A stretch of DNA of 64,000 bases, taken from contig NZ_RCDB01000001.1 of NCBI RefSeq assembly GCF_003651225.1, positions 558,001 to 622,000 on the forward strand, given 5' to 3'. Origin of the DNA: Microbacterium telephonicum. GTDB taxonomy: Bacteria; Actinomycetota; Actinomycetes; Actinomycetales; Microbacteriaceae. The notes beneath the pieces are model-generated. The model had not been told where the DNA came from, searched no databases, and was given only the letters and a program-made list of their open reading frames with translations. Made by a program: the position numbers and the translations under genes. Each line of letters opens with the position of its first letter. Position 1 is the stretch's first letter. This document shows, piece after piece, positions 7,228-16,635 of the stretch.

Positions 7228-8709
7228 ATGAGCGCAACCGCCGTCGTCCCCACCGCGGGAGGCACCTACACCTCGCTGAAGGCCGCGTGGATCCCGCTGG
7301 CCGCGCTGTGCCTCGCCTTCTTCGTCGAGATGGTCGACAACACGCTGCTGTCGATCGCGTTGCCCACCATCGGCCGCGACCTCGGCGGCGACACGACCTC
7401 GCTGCAGTGGGTGACCGGCGCGTACTCGCTCACCTTCGGCGGCCTGCTGCTCACGGCCGGCTCGATCGCCGACCGCTTCGGGCGTCGACGCGTGCTGCAG
7501 GTCGGGCTCGCCCTGTTTGGACTCATCAGCCTCGGCGTGCTGCTCGTCGGCGTGGTCTGGCAGCTGATCGCGCTGCGCGCCGCACTCGGCATCGCGGCGG
7601 CCGCGATGGCGCCCATCACCAACTCGCTCGTGTTCCGCCTCTTCGACGACGAGAAGCTGCGCATGCGCGCCATCACGCTGATGATGGTCGTCGGCATGTC
7701 GGGCTTCGTCCTCGGGCCGCTGCTGGGCGGCACCATCCTCACGCACCTGCCGTGGCAGTGGCTGCTGATCCTCAACGCCCCCATCGCCCTGATCGCGGCG
7801 CTCGGGGTGCACTTCGGCGTGCCGGCCGACTCCGCCGACGGCCTCACGAAGGACGCGCTCGACCTGCCCGGCGCCGCCCTCAGCATCCTCACGATCGGAC
7901 TCGCCTGCTACGCCCTCACGTGCGGCGTGCAGTACGGGTGGGCCTCGCCGCTCACCTTCGCCGTGATCGCCGGCGCGGCGGCATCCGTCGTCGCCTTCAT
8001 CATCCGCGAACGCCGTGCCGCCTCGCCCATGCTGGATCTGACGCTCTTCCGCAGCGGTGTCGTGCGCGGCGCCGCCATCGCCCAGATCGGCACGTCGATC
8101 GCCATGGCCGGCGTCATGTTCGCGCTGATCCTGCACTTCCAATACGCGTGGGGATGGAGCCCGATGCAGGCGGGGCTGGCGAACCTGCCGCTCATCCTCA
8201 CGATGATCCTCGCGACGCCGCTCACCGAGGCCCTCGTGCGCCGCTGCGGTCATCGCGTCGCCTGCCTCGTCGGTGCTGCGCTGCTGGCCGCCGGCCTCGG
8301 CTTCATGGCGTGGGGTGTCGAGCGCGACTACCTCGCGATCGCGATCGCCATGGTCGTCATGACCGTGGGCCTGCGCACCGTCATGACCATCTGCGCCGTC
8401 GCCCTCGTTGGTGCGATGCCCGGCAACCGCACCTCGATGGGCGCCGCGCTCAACGACACCGCGCAGGAGGTCGGCACGAGCATCGGCACCGCCGTCGTCG
8501 GTACGGTGATCGCGCTGCTGGTGACCACCGTGCTCCCCGACGGCGTCTGGAGCCCCGAGCTGACGGCCTCCTTCTTCCACGGCGAGCAGGTGCTGTTCAC
8601 GATCCTCGCCGTCGCGGTCGGACTCATCGCCGGCGTCGGCGCACTGACCCTCACCGACTCGCGCGACACCGACGAGCACCCGGATGCTGTGGCAGAGACA
8701 GCCGCGTAG
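7228..8709 (+). CDS. DHA2-type MFS drug exporter (14 membrane segments)
   Basis: This 493-residue membrane protein resembles EmrB/QacA-type proton antiporters. Motif D1-like DNTLLSIALPTIGRDL follows the first segment, motif A is seen as GSIADRFGRRRVLQ, and motif C-like GFVLGPLLGGTI lies in segment 5. Fourteen hydrophobic segments are consistent with DHA2. It should sit in the inner membrane and expel hydrophobic or cationic compounds. The ATG follows CAGGAG. Control is most likely by the divergent TetR through the triple operator. The substrate is not predictable. Confidence 0.9.
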   Translation: MSATAVVPTAGGTYTSLKAAWIPLAALCLAFFVEMVDNTLLSIALPTIGRDLGGDTTSLQWVTGAYSLTFGGLLLTAGSIADRFGRRRVLQVGLALFGLISLGVLLVGVVWQLIALRAALGIAAAAMAPITNSLVFRLFDDEKLRMRAITLMMVVGMSGFVLGPLLGGTILTHLPWQWLLILNAPIALIAALGVHFGVPADSADGLTKDALDLPGAALSILTIGLACYALTCGVQYGWASPLTFAVIAGAAASVVAFIIRERRAASPMLDLTLFRSGVVRGAAIAQIGTSIAMAGVMFALILHFQYAWGWSPMQAGLANLPLILTMILATPLTEALVRRCGHRVACLVGAALLAAGLGFMAWGVERDYLAIAIAMVVMTVGLRTVMTICAVALVGAMPGNRTSMGAALNDTAQEVGTSIGTAVVGTVIALLVTTVLPDGVWSPELTASFFHGEQVLFTILAVAVGLIAGVGALTLTDSRDTDEHPDAVAETAA

Positions 8710-8747
8710 CGGCGCGGATGCGGGAGCGCACCGTCCACAGCTCGATG

Positions 8748-8880
8748 CGTTTCGACTCGTCGCTTCGCTCCTCGCTCAACGATCGGAAGGGAGACGCCCA
8801 CCGGTCGTTGAGCGAGCGGAGCGAGTCGAAACGCCCGCCCCCACGCCGGTCGTTGAGCGAGCGGAGGGAGTCGAAACGCC
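8748..8880. repeat. Three dispersed element-B units between convergent genes
   Basis: One long form (8748-8786) and two short inverted forms (8803-8834 and 8848-8880, the last with GGGAG in place of GCGAG) fill the gap between the exporter and the convergent XRE regulator. They can form hairpins and may serve as a bidirectional terminator. Confidence 0.82.
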
Positions 8881-8909
8881 CCGGGCCTTCCGCCGGCGCC
8901 GTGCGGGCC

Positions 8910-9794
8910 TCACGCCTCCGCGCGGTCGGCGGCGGCGCCCGGCGCGGGGAGCGCGGCGGTCGCGGCCCAGCTCGCGAGCACGCGGAGCGCATCGGCCGAC
9001 GGCGTGCCGGGCTCGGCGGTGTACGTCGACAGCGTCAGCCCCGGGTCGGCGGGCAGCTCGAACGCCTCGTAGGTGAGCTCGAGCTCGCCGACGACCGGAT
9101 GGTGGATCCGCTTGACCCCGGAGCGGTGGAAGCGCACATTGTGCGCCGCCCACAGGGTGCGGAACCGCTCCGACCGGGTGGAGAGCTCGCCGACGAGGTC
9201 GGTCAGCCGCCGATCGAACGGATTGCGACCCGCCTCGCCGCGCATCGCGGCGACGAGCTCCTGCGTGTTCTTGTCCCACTCCACGTAGAACTCCCGTGCG
9301 GCGGGATCGAGGAACGCGAAGCGGGCGCTGTTCGGCGCCGGATCGGCGAACACCGGGGAGTACAGCGCGCGGGCGAGGGGGTTCGCGGCGACGTAGTCGA
9401 AGTAGTTGTTGCGGATGATCGCGGGCGCCTCGGTCATCGCATCGAGCAGGCGCTGCAGGCTGGGGCGCACCGCATCCGTCTTCCGCCGCGGCCGCCGGGC
9501 GGCCGGTGACGCGTTCGCGGTGCGGGCGAGGTCGAACAGGTGCGCCGTCTCGGCTTCGTCGAGCTGGAGCGCGCGGGCGAGCCCGTCGAGCACGCTCTCG
9601 CTCGCGCCCGACAGGTCGCCGCGTTCGAGGCGCGTGTAATAGTCGACGCTGACGCCGGCCAGCAGGGCGACCTCCTCGCGGCGCAGTCCCGGCACGCGCC
9701 GGTTGCCGCCGAAGGCCGGGAGTCCGGCGCGGTCGGGGGTGAGGCGGTCACGTCTGCTCGTGAGGAATTCGCGCACCTCGCTCCGGTGATCCAT
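8910..9794 (-). CDS. XRE-family regulator with MmyB-like ligand domain
   Basis: This 294-residue protein has an N-terminal Cro/C1 helix-turn-helix (about 35-75: RREEVALLAGVSVDYYTRLERG) and a C-terminal MmyB-like domain (about 108-280). The latter is a PAS-like fold seen in many actinobacterial regulators, with the DPAPNSARF and FHRSGVKRIHHPVVGEL region. It is divergent from an aldo-keto reductase that begins 139 bases away. Such regulators often control the adjacent oxidoreductase, which I infer here. The ATG at 9794 opens with the usual MDHRSEVREFLTSRR start of this family. Confidence 0.9.
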   Translation of the reverse strand: MDHRSEVREFLTSRRDRLTPDRAGLPAFGGNRRVPGLRREEVALLAGVSVDYYTRLERGDLSGASESVLDGLARALQLDEAETAHLFDLARTANASPAARRPRRKTDAVRPSLQRLLDAMTEAPAIIRNNYFDYVAANPLARALYSPVFADPAPNSARFAFLDPAAREFYVEWDKNTQELVAAMRGEAGRNPFDRRLTDLVGELSTRSERFRTLWAAHNVRFHRSGVKRIHHPVVGELELTYEAFELPADPGLTLSTYTAEPGTPSADALRVLASWAATAALPAPGAAADRAEA

Positions 9795-9830
9795 GCCTCC
9801 GACGGTACGCCGTGCGGATGCGGGGAGGGA

Positions 9831-9845
9831 GGTACTGCCGGTACC
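9831..9845. promoter_or_regulatory. Inverted repeat between XRE regulator and aldo-keto reductase
   Basis: GGTAC (9831-9835) and GTACC (9841-9845) frame a 5-base spacer. A further GGTAC copy lies at 9804. A TTGACT box follows at 9892. The repeat is a candidate site for the divergent XRE regulator. Confidence 0.4.
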
Positions 9846-9933
9846 GGGCACGACGTCCACTGCCGCCGCGGACGCGCCCGTCGTTGACTGGAGCACGACA
9901 GAGCATGACCGTCCGCACGACAAGGAGACCCCC

Positions 9934-11858
<1,925 letters not shown>

Positions 11859-11897
11859 CGCGGCGGGCGGTGGTGGGCGCCCCGACCGCCGCCGAGC

Positions 11898-12016
11898 GTG
11901 TCACACGAACGGCCGTGAGGATGCGGGGTACGCGACCGTTCGTGTGACATGCGCGACCGCCGTGTCACGCGAAGTGCCTTCTGGCCGAGCGGGAAGCGAC
12001 CGTTCGTGTGACATGC
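11898..12016. repeat. Two 55-base hairpin repeats
   Basis: Two units (11898-11952 and 11962-12016) each begin GTGTCACACGAACGGCCG or a variant and end GACCGTTCGTGTGACATGC. The first 18 and last 18 bases pair, leaving a loop of about 19 bases. The second unit has a diverged left arm (GTGTCACGCGAAGTGCC). The same family returns as three units at 62047-62257. The pair fills the gap between the aldo-keto reductase and the coiled-coil protein gene. Confidence 0.85.
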
Positions 12017-12058
12017 CGCGACACCCCGCGCGCTGTGACGCCCGGGCAGAATGGCCGC

Positions 12059-12898
12059 ATGGCCCCCGACGCTCCCGGCGCGCTCGACGACATCGTCGTC
12101 GAGCTGTACGCGGTGCCGCCGGCGGAGTTCACGGCCGCACGCACCGCACGCGCCGCAGAGTCGGATGCAGACCTGGCGGCGGAGATCCGCAGCATCCGCA
12201 AACCGGTCGTCGCCGCCTGGGCGGTCGACCTGCTCGCGCGCGAGGGGATGCTCGGCGATGCGATCGCGCTCGCCGCCGACCTCCGGGAGGCACAGGAAGG
12301 GCTGGATGCGGCGGAGCTCTCGCGACTCGGACGGCAGCGGCGGCAGCTCGTCGCCGCTCTCGCCGGTCAAGCCGTGAGTCTCGCCGACGAGCGCGGCGTG
12401 GCGGTGAGCGCCGCCGCGCGCACCGACATCGAGCAGACCCTCAACGCCGCCATGATCGACGCGGATGCCGCCGCCGCCGTGCTCTCCGGACGGCTCGCGA
12501 AGCCGATCTCGGCGACCGGTCTCGGCGATGTCGATCTCACCGACGCGCTCGCCGGATCGGTTCCGGCCGGCGCCGCGCCCGCGCCCCCGCCCGACGACCT
12601 CGCCGAGCGTCGTGCGCGCAAGGTCGCGGAGAAGGTCGTGCGCGAGGCCGAACGCGAGGCGGAGGGTGCCGAGCGCGAGCGCGCACGGGCCGACGCGCGC
12701 CGCGACCGGGAGCAGGCGCGCCTCGACGATGTCCGCGAGCGTGTCGACGCGCTCAGGCGCGACCTCGAGCGCGCCGAGGCCGACGCCTCCGACGCCGAGG
12801 AGCGGCTGGCCGACGCCGCCCGCGCCGCGAAAGCCGCCGCCACCGCCGCCCGCGCCGCCACCAAGAAGGCCGCCGCCGCCCGCGCCGCCCTCGACTGA
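12059..12898 (+). CDS. Conserved actinobacterial coiled-coil protein of unknown function
   Basis: This 279-residue protein has a globular-looking N-terminal half (about 1-180) with conserved-looking IRSIRKPVVAAWAVDLLAR and RRQLVAALAGQA. From about residue 185 a highly charged Ala/Arg/Glu-rich coiled coil follows, and it ends in a Lys/Ala-rich tail. I do not recognise a catalytic domain or signal peptide, so it is likely cytoplasmic, possibly binding nucleic acid through the basic tail. A CAGAAT box ends six bases before the ATG at 12059, and no ribosome site is seen, so translation may be leaderless. Confidence 0.7.
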   Translation: MAPDAPGALDDIVVELYAVPPAEFTAARTARAAESDADLAAEIRSIRKPVVAAWAVDLLAREGMLGDAIALAADLREAQEGLDAAELSRLGRQRRQLVAALAGQAVSLADERGVAVSAAARTDIEQTLNAAMIDADAAAAVLSGRLAKPISATGLGDVDLTDALAGSVPAGAAPAPPPDDLAERRARKVAEKVVREAEREAEGAERERARADARRDREQARLDDVRERVDALRRDLERAEADASDAEERLADAARAAKAAATAARAATKKAAAARAALD

Positions 12899-12977
12899 CC
12901 GCCCGCGCGCAGCGTCCGCGCGCAGCATCCACCCGCCCTCACCCCCCCCTCGCGCAAACGGAACTAGGGTGGGGCGG

Positions 12978-13754
12978 ATGCCTGAGATCACCGCGGTCGG
13001 ATGGGCGCTGCTCGCGTTCGGGGCGCTCGTCGTGGGGCTGTCCAAGACCGCGATCCCGGGTGCGGGGACGGTCGCGGTCGCGCTGTTCGCGGCGGTGCTG
13101 CCGGCGCGGTCTTCGACGGCGACGCTCCTGCTGCTGCTGATCCTCGGCGACGTGCTCGCCCTGTCGATGTACCGCCGCCACGCGGACTGGCGCGCGCTGC
13201 TGCGGCTCGCGCCGGCGGTCGTGCTCGGGATGGTCGTGGGTGCCCTGTTCCTGCTGTTCGCCGACGACGGCGCCGTCCGCCGTGTCATCGGCGGCATCCT
13301 GCTCGCCCTCCTCGCGCTCACCGTCTGGCTGCGCCGGCGGCCCGCGCCGCGGCCCGCGCCGACCCGCGCGCCGGACGACGAGCACCGCGCCGCTCCCGCG
13401 GGGCGGCTCGCCGCGGCCGGCTACGGCTCGCTCGGCGGGTTCACGACGATGGTCGCCAACGCCGGTGGACCGGTGATGTCGCTGTACTTCCTCGCCGCGC
13501 GGTTCGACGCGAAGGCGTTCCTCGGCACGGCGGCGTGGTTCTTCGCGATCGTCAACGTCGCGAAGCTGCCGTTCATGATCGGCTCCGGCCTGCTGACCGT
13601 CGACGCGCTGCTGCTCGACCTCCTCCTCGTCCCGGCGGTGCTCGTCGGCGCCCTCGTGGGCCGGCTCGTCGTCGCCCGGATGACGCAGTCGCTGTTCGAG
13701 CTGATCGTCATGGGCCTCACCGCCGTCACCGCGGTGTACCTCATCGTGGCCTGA
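12978..13754 (+). CDS. TSUP-family permease (TauE/SafE-like)
   Basis: This 258-residue membrane protein has about eight hydrophobic segments and the duplicated TSUP signature. In the first half this is GLSKTAIPGAGTVAVALFA; in the second it is GGFTTMVANAGGPVMSLYFL. TSUP proteins export sulfite, sulfonates or organic anions, and the substrate here is unknown. A TAGGGT box at 12965-12970 lies exactly seven bases before the ATG with no ribosome site, which suggests a leaderless transcript. The gene converges with a TetR gene almost without a gap. Confidence 0.9.
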   Translation: MPEITAVGWALLAFGALVVGLSKTAIPGAGTVAVALFAAVLPARSSTATLLLLLILGDVLALSMYRRHADWRALLRLAPAVVLGMVVGALFLLFADDGAVRRVIGGILLALLALTVWLRRRPAPRPAPTRAPDDEHRAAPAGRLAAAGYGSLGGFTTMVANAGGPVMSLYFLAARFDAKAFLGTAAWFFAIVNVAKLPFMIGSGLLTVDALLLDLLLVPAVLVGALVGRLVVARMTQSLFELIVMGLTAVTAVYLIVA

Positions 13755-13757
13755 CGC

Positions 13758-14354
13758 TCAGTCGGCGGGGTCGAGTAGCGCCGCCAGCAGCGTCCGCATG
13801 GCGGCGACGGGGTCGGTGCCGTCGGCGAGCCAGCGGATCTGCACGCCTTCCCACGCCGACACCACGAGCCCGGCCAGCTGCACGGGATCGCGCCGGGAGC
13901 GGATGCGGCCCTCAGCCTGGTCGAAGGCGATCATCCGGCCGTAGTCGACGGTGACAGCCGCGTACCGGCGCAACAGCCACTCGTGCGCCTCGTGGTCGGG
14001 CGCCGTCGCCTCGGCCGAGACGACCGAGAACATGCGCACGAGCTCGCGCCTGCCGAGATTGCGTTCGACGATGCCGAGCACCATCGGCATGAAGCCGTCG
14101 TGTCGCGCGCGGCCCTCGGCATCCGGGTCGGCGGCGTCCTCCTGGTCGAGTACGGCCTCCAGCAGCGCCGACTTCGTGGGGAAGTGGTGCATCAGGGTCG
14201 TCAGCGGCAGCCCGAGCTGCGCCGCGATCTGGCGCAGCGAGCCGCCCCGGTAGCCGTACGACGCGAACACCGCGGTCGCGGTGCGGATGATCTCCAGCCG
14301 CCGTTCCGCCGTCTTCGCGTAGGGACCGCGGCGGGCGGGCGGAGTGTCCGGCAT
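13758..14354 (-). CDS. TetR-family regulator, probable repressor of the beta-galactosidase
   Basis: The protein has 198 residues. The DNA-binding domain spans about 12-60 (RRLEIIRTATAVFASYGYRGGSLRQIAAQLGLPLTTLMHHFPTK region, with HTH at LRQIAAQLGLPLTTL), and the rest is a helical ligand domain. It is divergent from the GH42 gene, and two palindromes occupy the 65-base gap, so it likely regulates that gene and itself. TetR control of a glycosidase is less common than LacI control. The ligand is probably a sugar or glycoside, an inference from context. Confidence 0.87.
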   Translation of the reverse strand: MPDTPPARRGPYAKTAERRLEIIRTATAVFASYGYRGGSLRQIAAQLGLPLTTLMHHFPTKSALLEAVLDQEDAADPDAEGRARHDGFMPMVLGIVERNLGRRELVRMFSVVSAEATAPDHEAHEWLLRRYAAVTVDYGRMIAFDQAEGRIRSRRDPVQLAGLVVSAWEGVQIRWLADGTDPVAAMRTLLAALLDPAD

Positions 14355-14378
14355 GAGGGAAGCGTAGCCGCCCCGCGT

Positions 14379-14415
14379 AAAACGTGCACCTGCACGGGTT
14401 TTGATCTAGGATCAA
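14379..14415. promoter_or_regulatory. Two operator palindromes overlapping the beta-galactosidase promoter
   Basis: CGTGCA (14383-14388) and TGCACG (14391-14396) pair around CC and are flanked by AAAA and GGTTTT, giving a longer imperfect palindrome over 14379-14402. Directly beside it, TTGATC (14401-14406) and GATCAA (14410-14415) pair around TAG. The -10-like TAGGAT (14407-14412) lies inside the second palindrome, seven bases before the GTG start, so repressor and polymerase would compete. Confidence 0.65.
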
Positions 14416-14419
14416 GCGT

Positions 14420-16423
14420 GTGACGACGCAGACGACGAGATATCGCTGGGTGAAGAACGGCTCGCTGGGGGCGGGGAAGCTGCGCTACGGCGCCGACTAC
14501 AACCCCGAGCAATGGCCCCGGGAGGTGTGGGACGAGGACGTGCGCCTCATGCAGGAGGCCGGCGTCAACATCGTCTCCCTCGCGATCTTCTCGTGGGCGC
14601 TGCTGGAGCCGCGCCCGGGCGAATACGACTTCGCCTGGCTCGACGAGATCATGGACCTCCTCCACGCCGGCGGCATCGACGTCGACCTCGCCACCGCGAC
14701 CGCGTCGCCGCCGCCGTGGCTGGCGAAGCAGCATCCGGAGATCCTCCCGGTCGGCGAGGACGGCACCGTGTTCTGGCCGGGGTCGCGTCAGCACTGGCGA
14801 CCCACCTCACCGGTGTTCCGCGCGCACGCCCTGCGGCTGACCCGTGCGCTCGCCGAACGCTACGCCGACCACCCCGCCCTGGTCGCCTGGCACGTCTCGA
14901 ACGAGCTCGGATGCCACAATCTCTACGACTACTCCGACGACGCGGCCGCGGCCTTCCGGATCTGGCTGCAGGAGCGCTACACGAGCATCGACGCTCTCAA
15001 CGACGCCTGGGGCACCGCCTTCTGGTCGCAGCGGTACGGTGACTTCGACGAGATCCTGCCGCCGCGCACGGCCCCGACCTTCCGCAACCCCGGCCAGCGT
15101 CTGGACTTCGAGCGGTTCAGCTCCGACGCCGTCCGCGACCACCTGCGCGTCGAGGGCGCCGTGCTGCGCGAGGTGACCCCCGACGTGCCCGTCACGACGA
15201 ACTTCATGGTCGCCCAGAACGTGCGCGACATCGACTACGTGTCGTGGGCGGGCGACGTCGACTTCGTCGCCAACGACCACTACCTCCGCCCGGGCGAGCT
15301 CGGCCGCGACGACCTGTCGTTCTGGGCCAACCTCACCGGCAACATCGCCGGCGGTCGCCCGTGGTTCCTCATGGAGCACGCCACGAGCGCCGTCAACTGG
15401 CGCGAGGCGAACCCGCCGAAGCGTCCCGGCGAGTTGATGCGCGACGCCCTCACGCACGTCGCCCACGGCGCCGACGCGGTCTGTTACTTCCAGTGGCGGC
15501 AGTCGCGCGCCGGTGGCGAGCGCTACCACTCCGGGATGCTGCCCCACGCGGGCACCGACTCCCGTGTGTTCCGCGACGTCGTCGCCCTCGGGGCGAAGCT
15601 CGGCGAGCTCGCCGGCGTCACCGGCTCGGTGCGCGAACGCGCCCGCGTCGCCGTGCTCTTCGACTACGAGTCGTGGTGGGTGAGCGGCCGCGACGGGCAC
15701 CCGACCGAGGGGCTGCACTACGACGTCGAGACCCTCGCGTGGTACCGCGCGCTGCTCGACCAGGGCGTGCGCGCCGACGTGGTCCCCGCCTCGTCGGACT
15801 GGGACGGCTACGAGGTCGTGATCGCGCCGATGCTGCACGTCGTCGACGCGGGCCTGCAGGGCCGCATCGACGCGTACGTCACCGGCGGCGGCCACCTCGT
15901 CACCACGTACTTCTCGGGCACCGTCGACGAGCACGACCGCGTGTGGCTCGGCGGCTATCCCGGCGCGCTGCGCGCGACCCTCGGCATCCGCGTGGAGGAG
16001 TTCGTGCCGCTGCTGCCCGATGAGACGGTCGCGCTCTCGTCGGGAGCATCGGCGTCGACGTGGACCGAGCGCATCGTGCACACGGATGCCGACGTCGAGG
16101 TGCTCGACGGCTACGCCGACGGCGACCTCACCGGCCTTCCCGCCGTGACCCGGCGGCGCCCGGCCGCGGGCGGCTCCGCGACCTACGTGTCGGCCGACCT
16201 CGGCCGCACCGGGGCGCTCGGGGTGCTGCGCTCGCTCGCGGTCGACGTGGACGCCCTCGTCGGCGACCCGCTCGCCGCCGACGGGCGCGTCGAGGTGATC
16301 GTGCGCCGGCAGGGCGCGACCCGCTACCTCTTCCTCGCCAACCGCACCGACGAGTCGGTGCTGGTGTCGGGCATCGGCCTCGCTCCCCGGGAGGTCGTCG
16401 TGCGCGAGGTGCTGATCGACTGA
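14420..16423 (+). CDS. Beta-galactosidase, glycoside hydrolase family 42
   Basis: The 667-residue enzyme cleaves terminal beta-galactosides. The N-terminal TIM barrel starts LRYGADYNPEQWP, the classic GH42 opening. Glu162 in HVSNELGCH is the expected acid/base and Glu319 in WFLMEHATS the nucleophile. A trimerisation domain (from about 400, VAVLFDYESWW) and a small C-terminal beta domain follow. There is no signal peptide, so it acts inside the cell on imported oligosaccharides. The GTG start has no ribosome site, and a TAGGAT box ends seven bases before it, so the message may be leaderless. A hairpin terminator follows. Confidence 0.95.
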   Translation: MTTQTTRYRWVKNGSLGAGKLRYGADYNPEQWPREVWDEDVRLMQEAGVNIVSLAIFSWALLEPRPGEYDFAWLDEIMDLLHAGGIDVDLATATASPPPWLAKQHPEILPVGEDGTVFWPGSRQHWRPTSPVFRAHALRLTRALAERYADHPALVAWHVSNELGCHNLYDYSDDAAAAFRIWLQERYTSIDALNDAWGTAFWSQRYGDFDEILPPRTAPTFRNPGQRLDFERFSSDAVRDHLRVEGAVLREVTPDVPVTTNFMVAQNVRDIDYVSWAGDVDFVANDHYLRPGELGRDDLSFWANLTGNIAGGRPWFLMEHATSAVNWREANPPKRPGELMRDALTHVAHGADAVCYFQWRQSRAGGERYHSGMLPHAGTDSRVFRDVVALGAKLGELAGVTGSVRERARVAVLFDYESWWVSGRDGHPTEGLHYDVETLAWYRALLDQGVRADVVPASSDWDGYEVVIAPMLHVVDAGLQGRIDAYVTGGGHLVTTYFSGTVDEHDRVWLGGYPGALRATLGIRVEEFVPLLPDETVALSSGASASTWTERIVHTDADVEVLDGYADGDLTGLPAVTRRRPAAGGSATYVSADLGRTGALGVLRSLAVDVDALVGDPLAADGRVEVIVRRQGATRYLFLANRTDESVLVSGIGLAPREVVVREVLID

Positions 16424-16466
16424 GCCGGCCGGTGGGGTGGATGCCGCCCCGTGGAACACACCCGAG

Positions 16467-16501
16467 GGAGCCCTCGGTGACACGTCGTCGCCGAGGGCTC
16501 C
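16467..16501 (+). terminator. Terminator hairpin after the beta-galactosidase gene
   Basis: GGAGCCCTCGG (16467-16477) and CCGAGGGCTCC (16491-16501) pair perfectly over 11 bases with a 13-base loop, 44 bases past the stop codon. There is no T-tract, which is usual for high-GC actinobacteria. Confidence 0.75.
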
Positions 16502-16570
16502 ATCGGCATGTGGGCCGGCGGCACCTCGGTCGCGCCTCCGACTCGCGGGAATGGTTGACCGCTGTCTACA

Positions 16571-16614
16571 GTTGACGTACATCAACGATAAGCGTACAGT
16601 TGACGCAGATCAAC
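16571..16614. promoter_or_regulatory. Tandem MarR-type operators over the exporter promoter
   Basis: GTTGACGTACATCAAC (16571-16586) and GTTGACGCAGATCAAC (16599-16614) are both GTTGA-N6-TCAAC palindromes inside a repeated 28-base block that starts TACAGTTGACG or CTACAGTTGACG. The first copy contains a TTGACG box (16572-16577) and the TACAGT at 16595-16600 lies 17 bases on, so the promoter and operators coincide. The MarR gene downstream in the same operon is the likely binder. Confidence 0.7.
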
Positions 16615-16635
16615 GATTTAACGCAGGAGTCCACC

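Noticed and set aside
16600..16635. Upstream TTG start of the MarR-linked exporter
   Set aside because: It lies inside the operator and at the -10 box, so it cannot be in the message. The TTG at 16636 has a good ribosome site.
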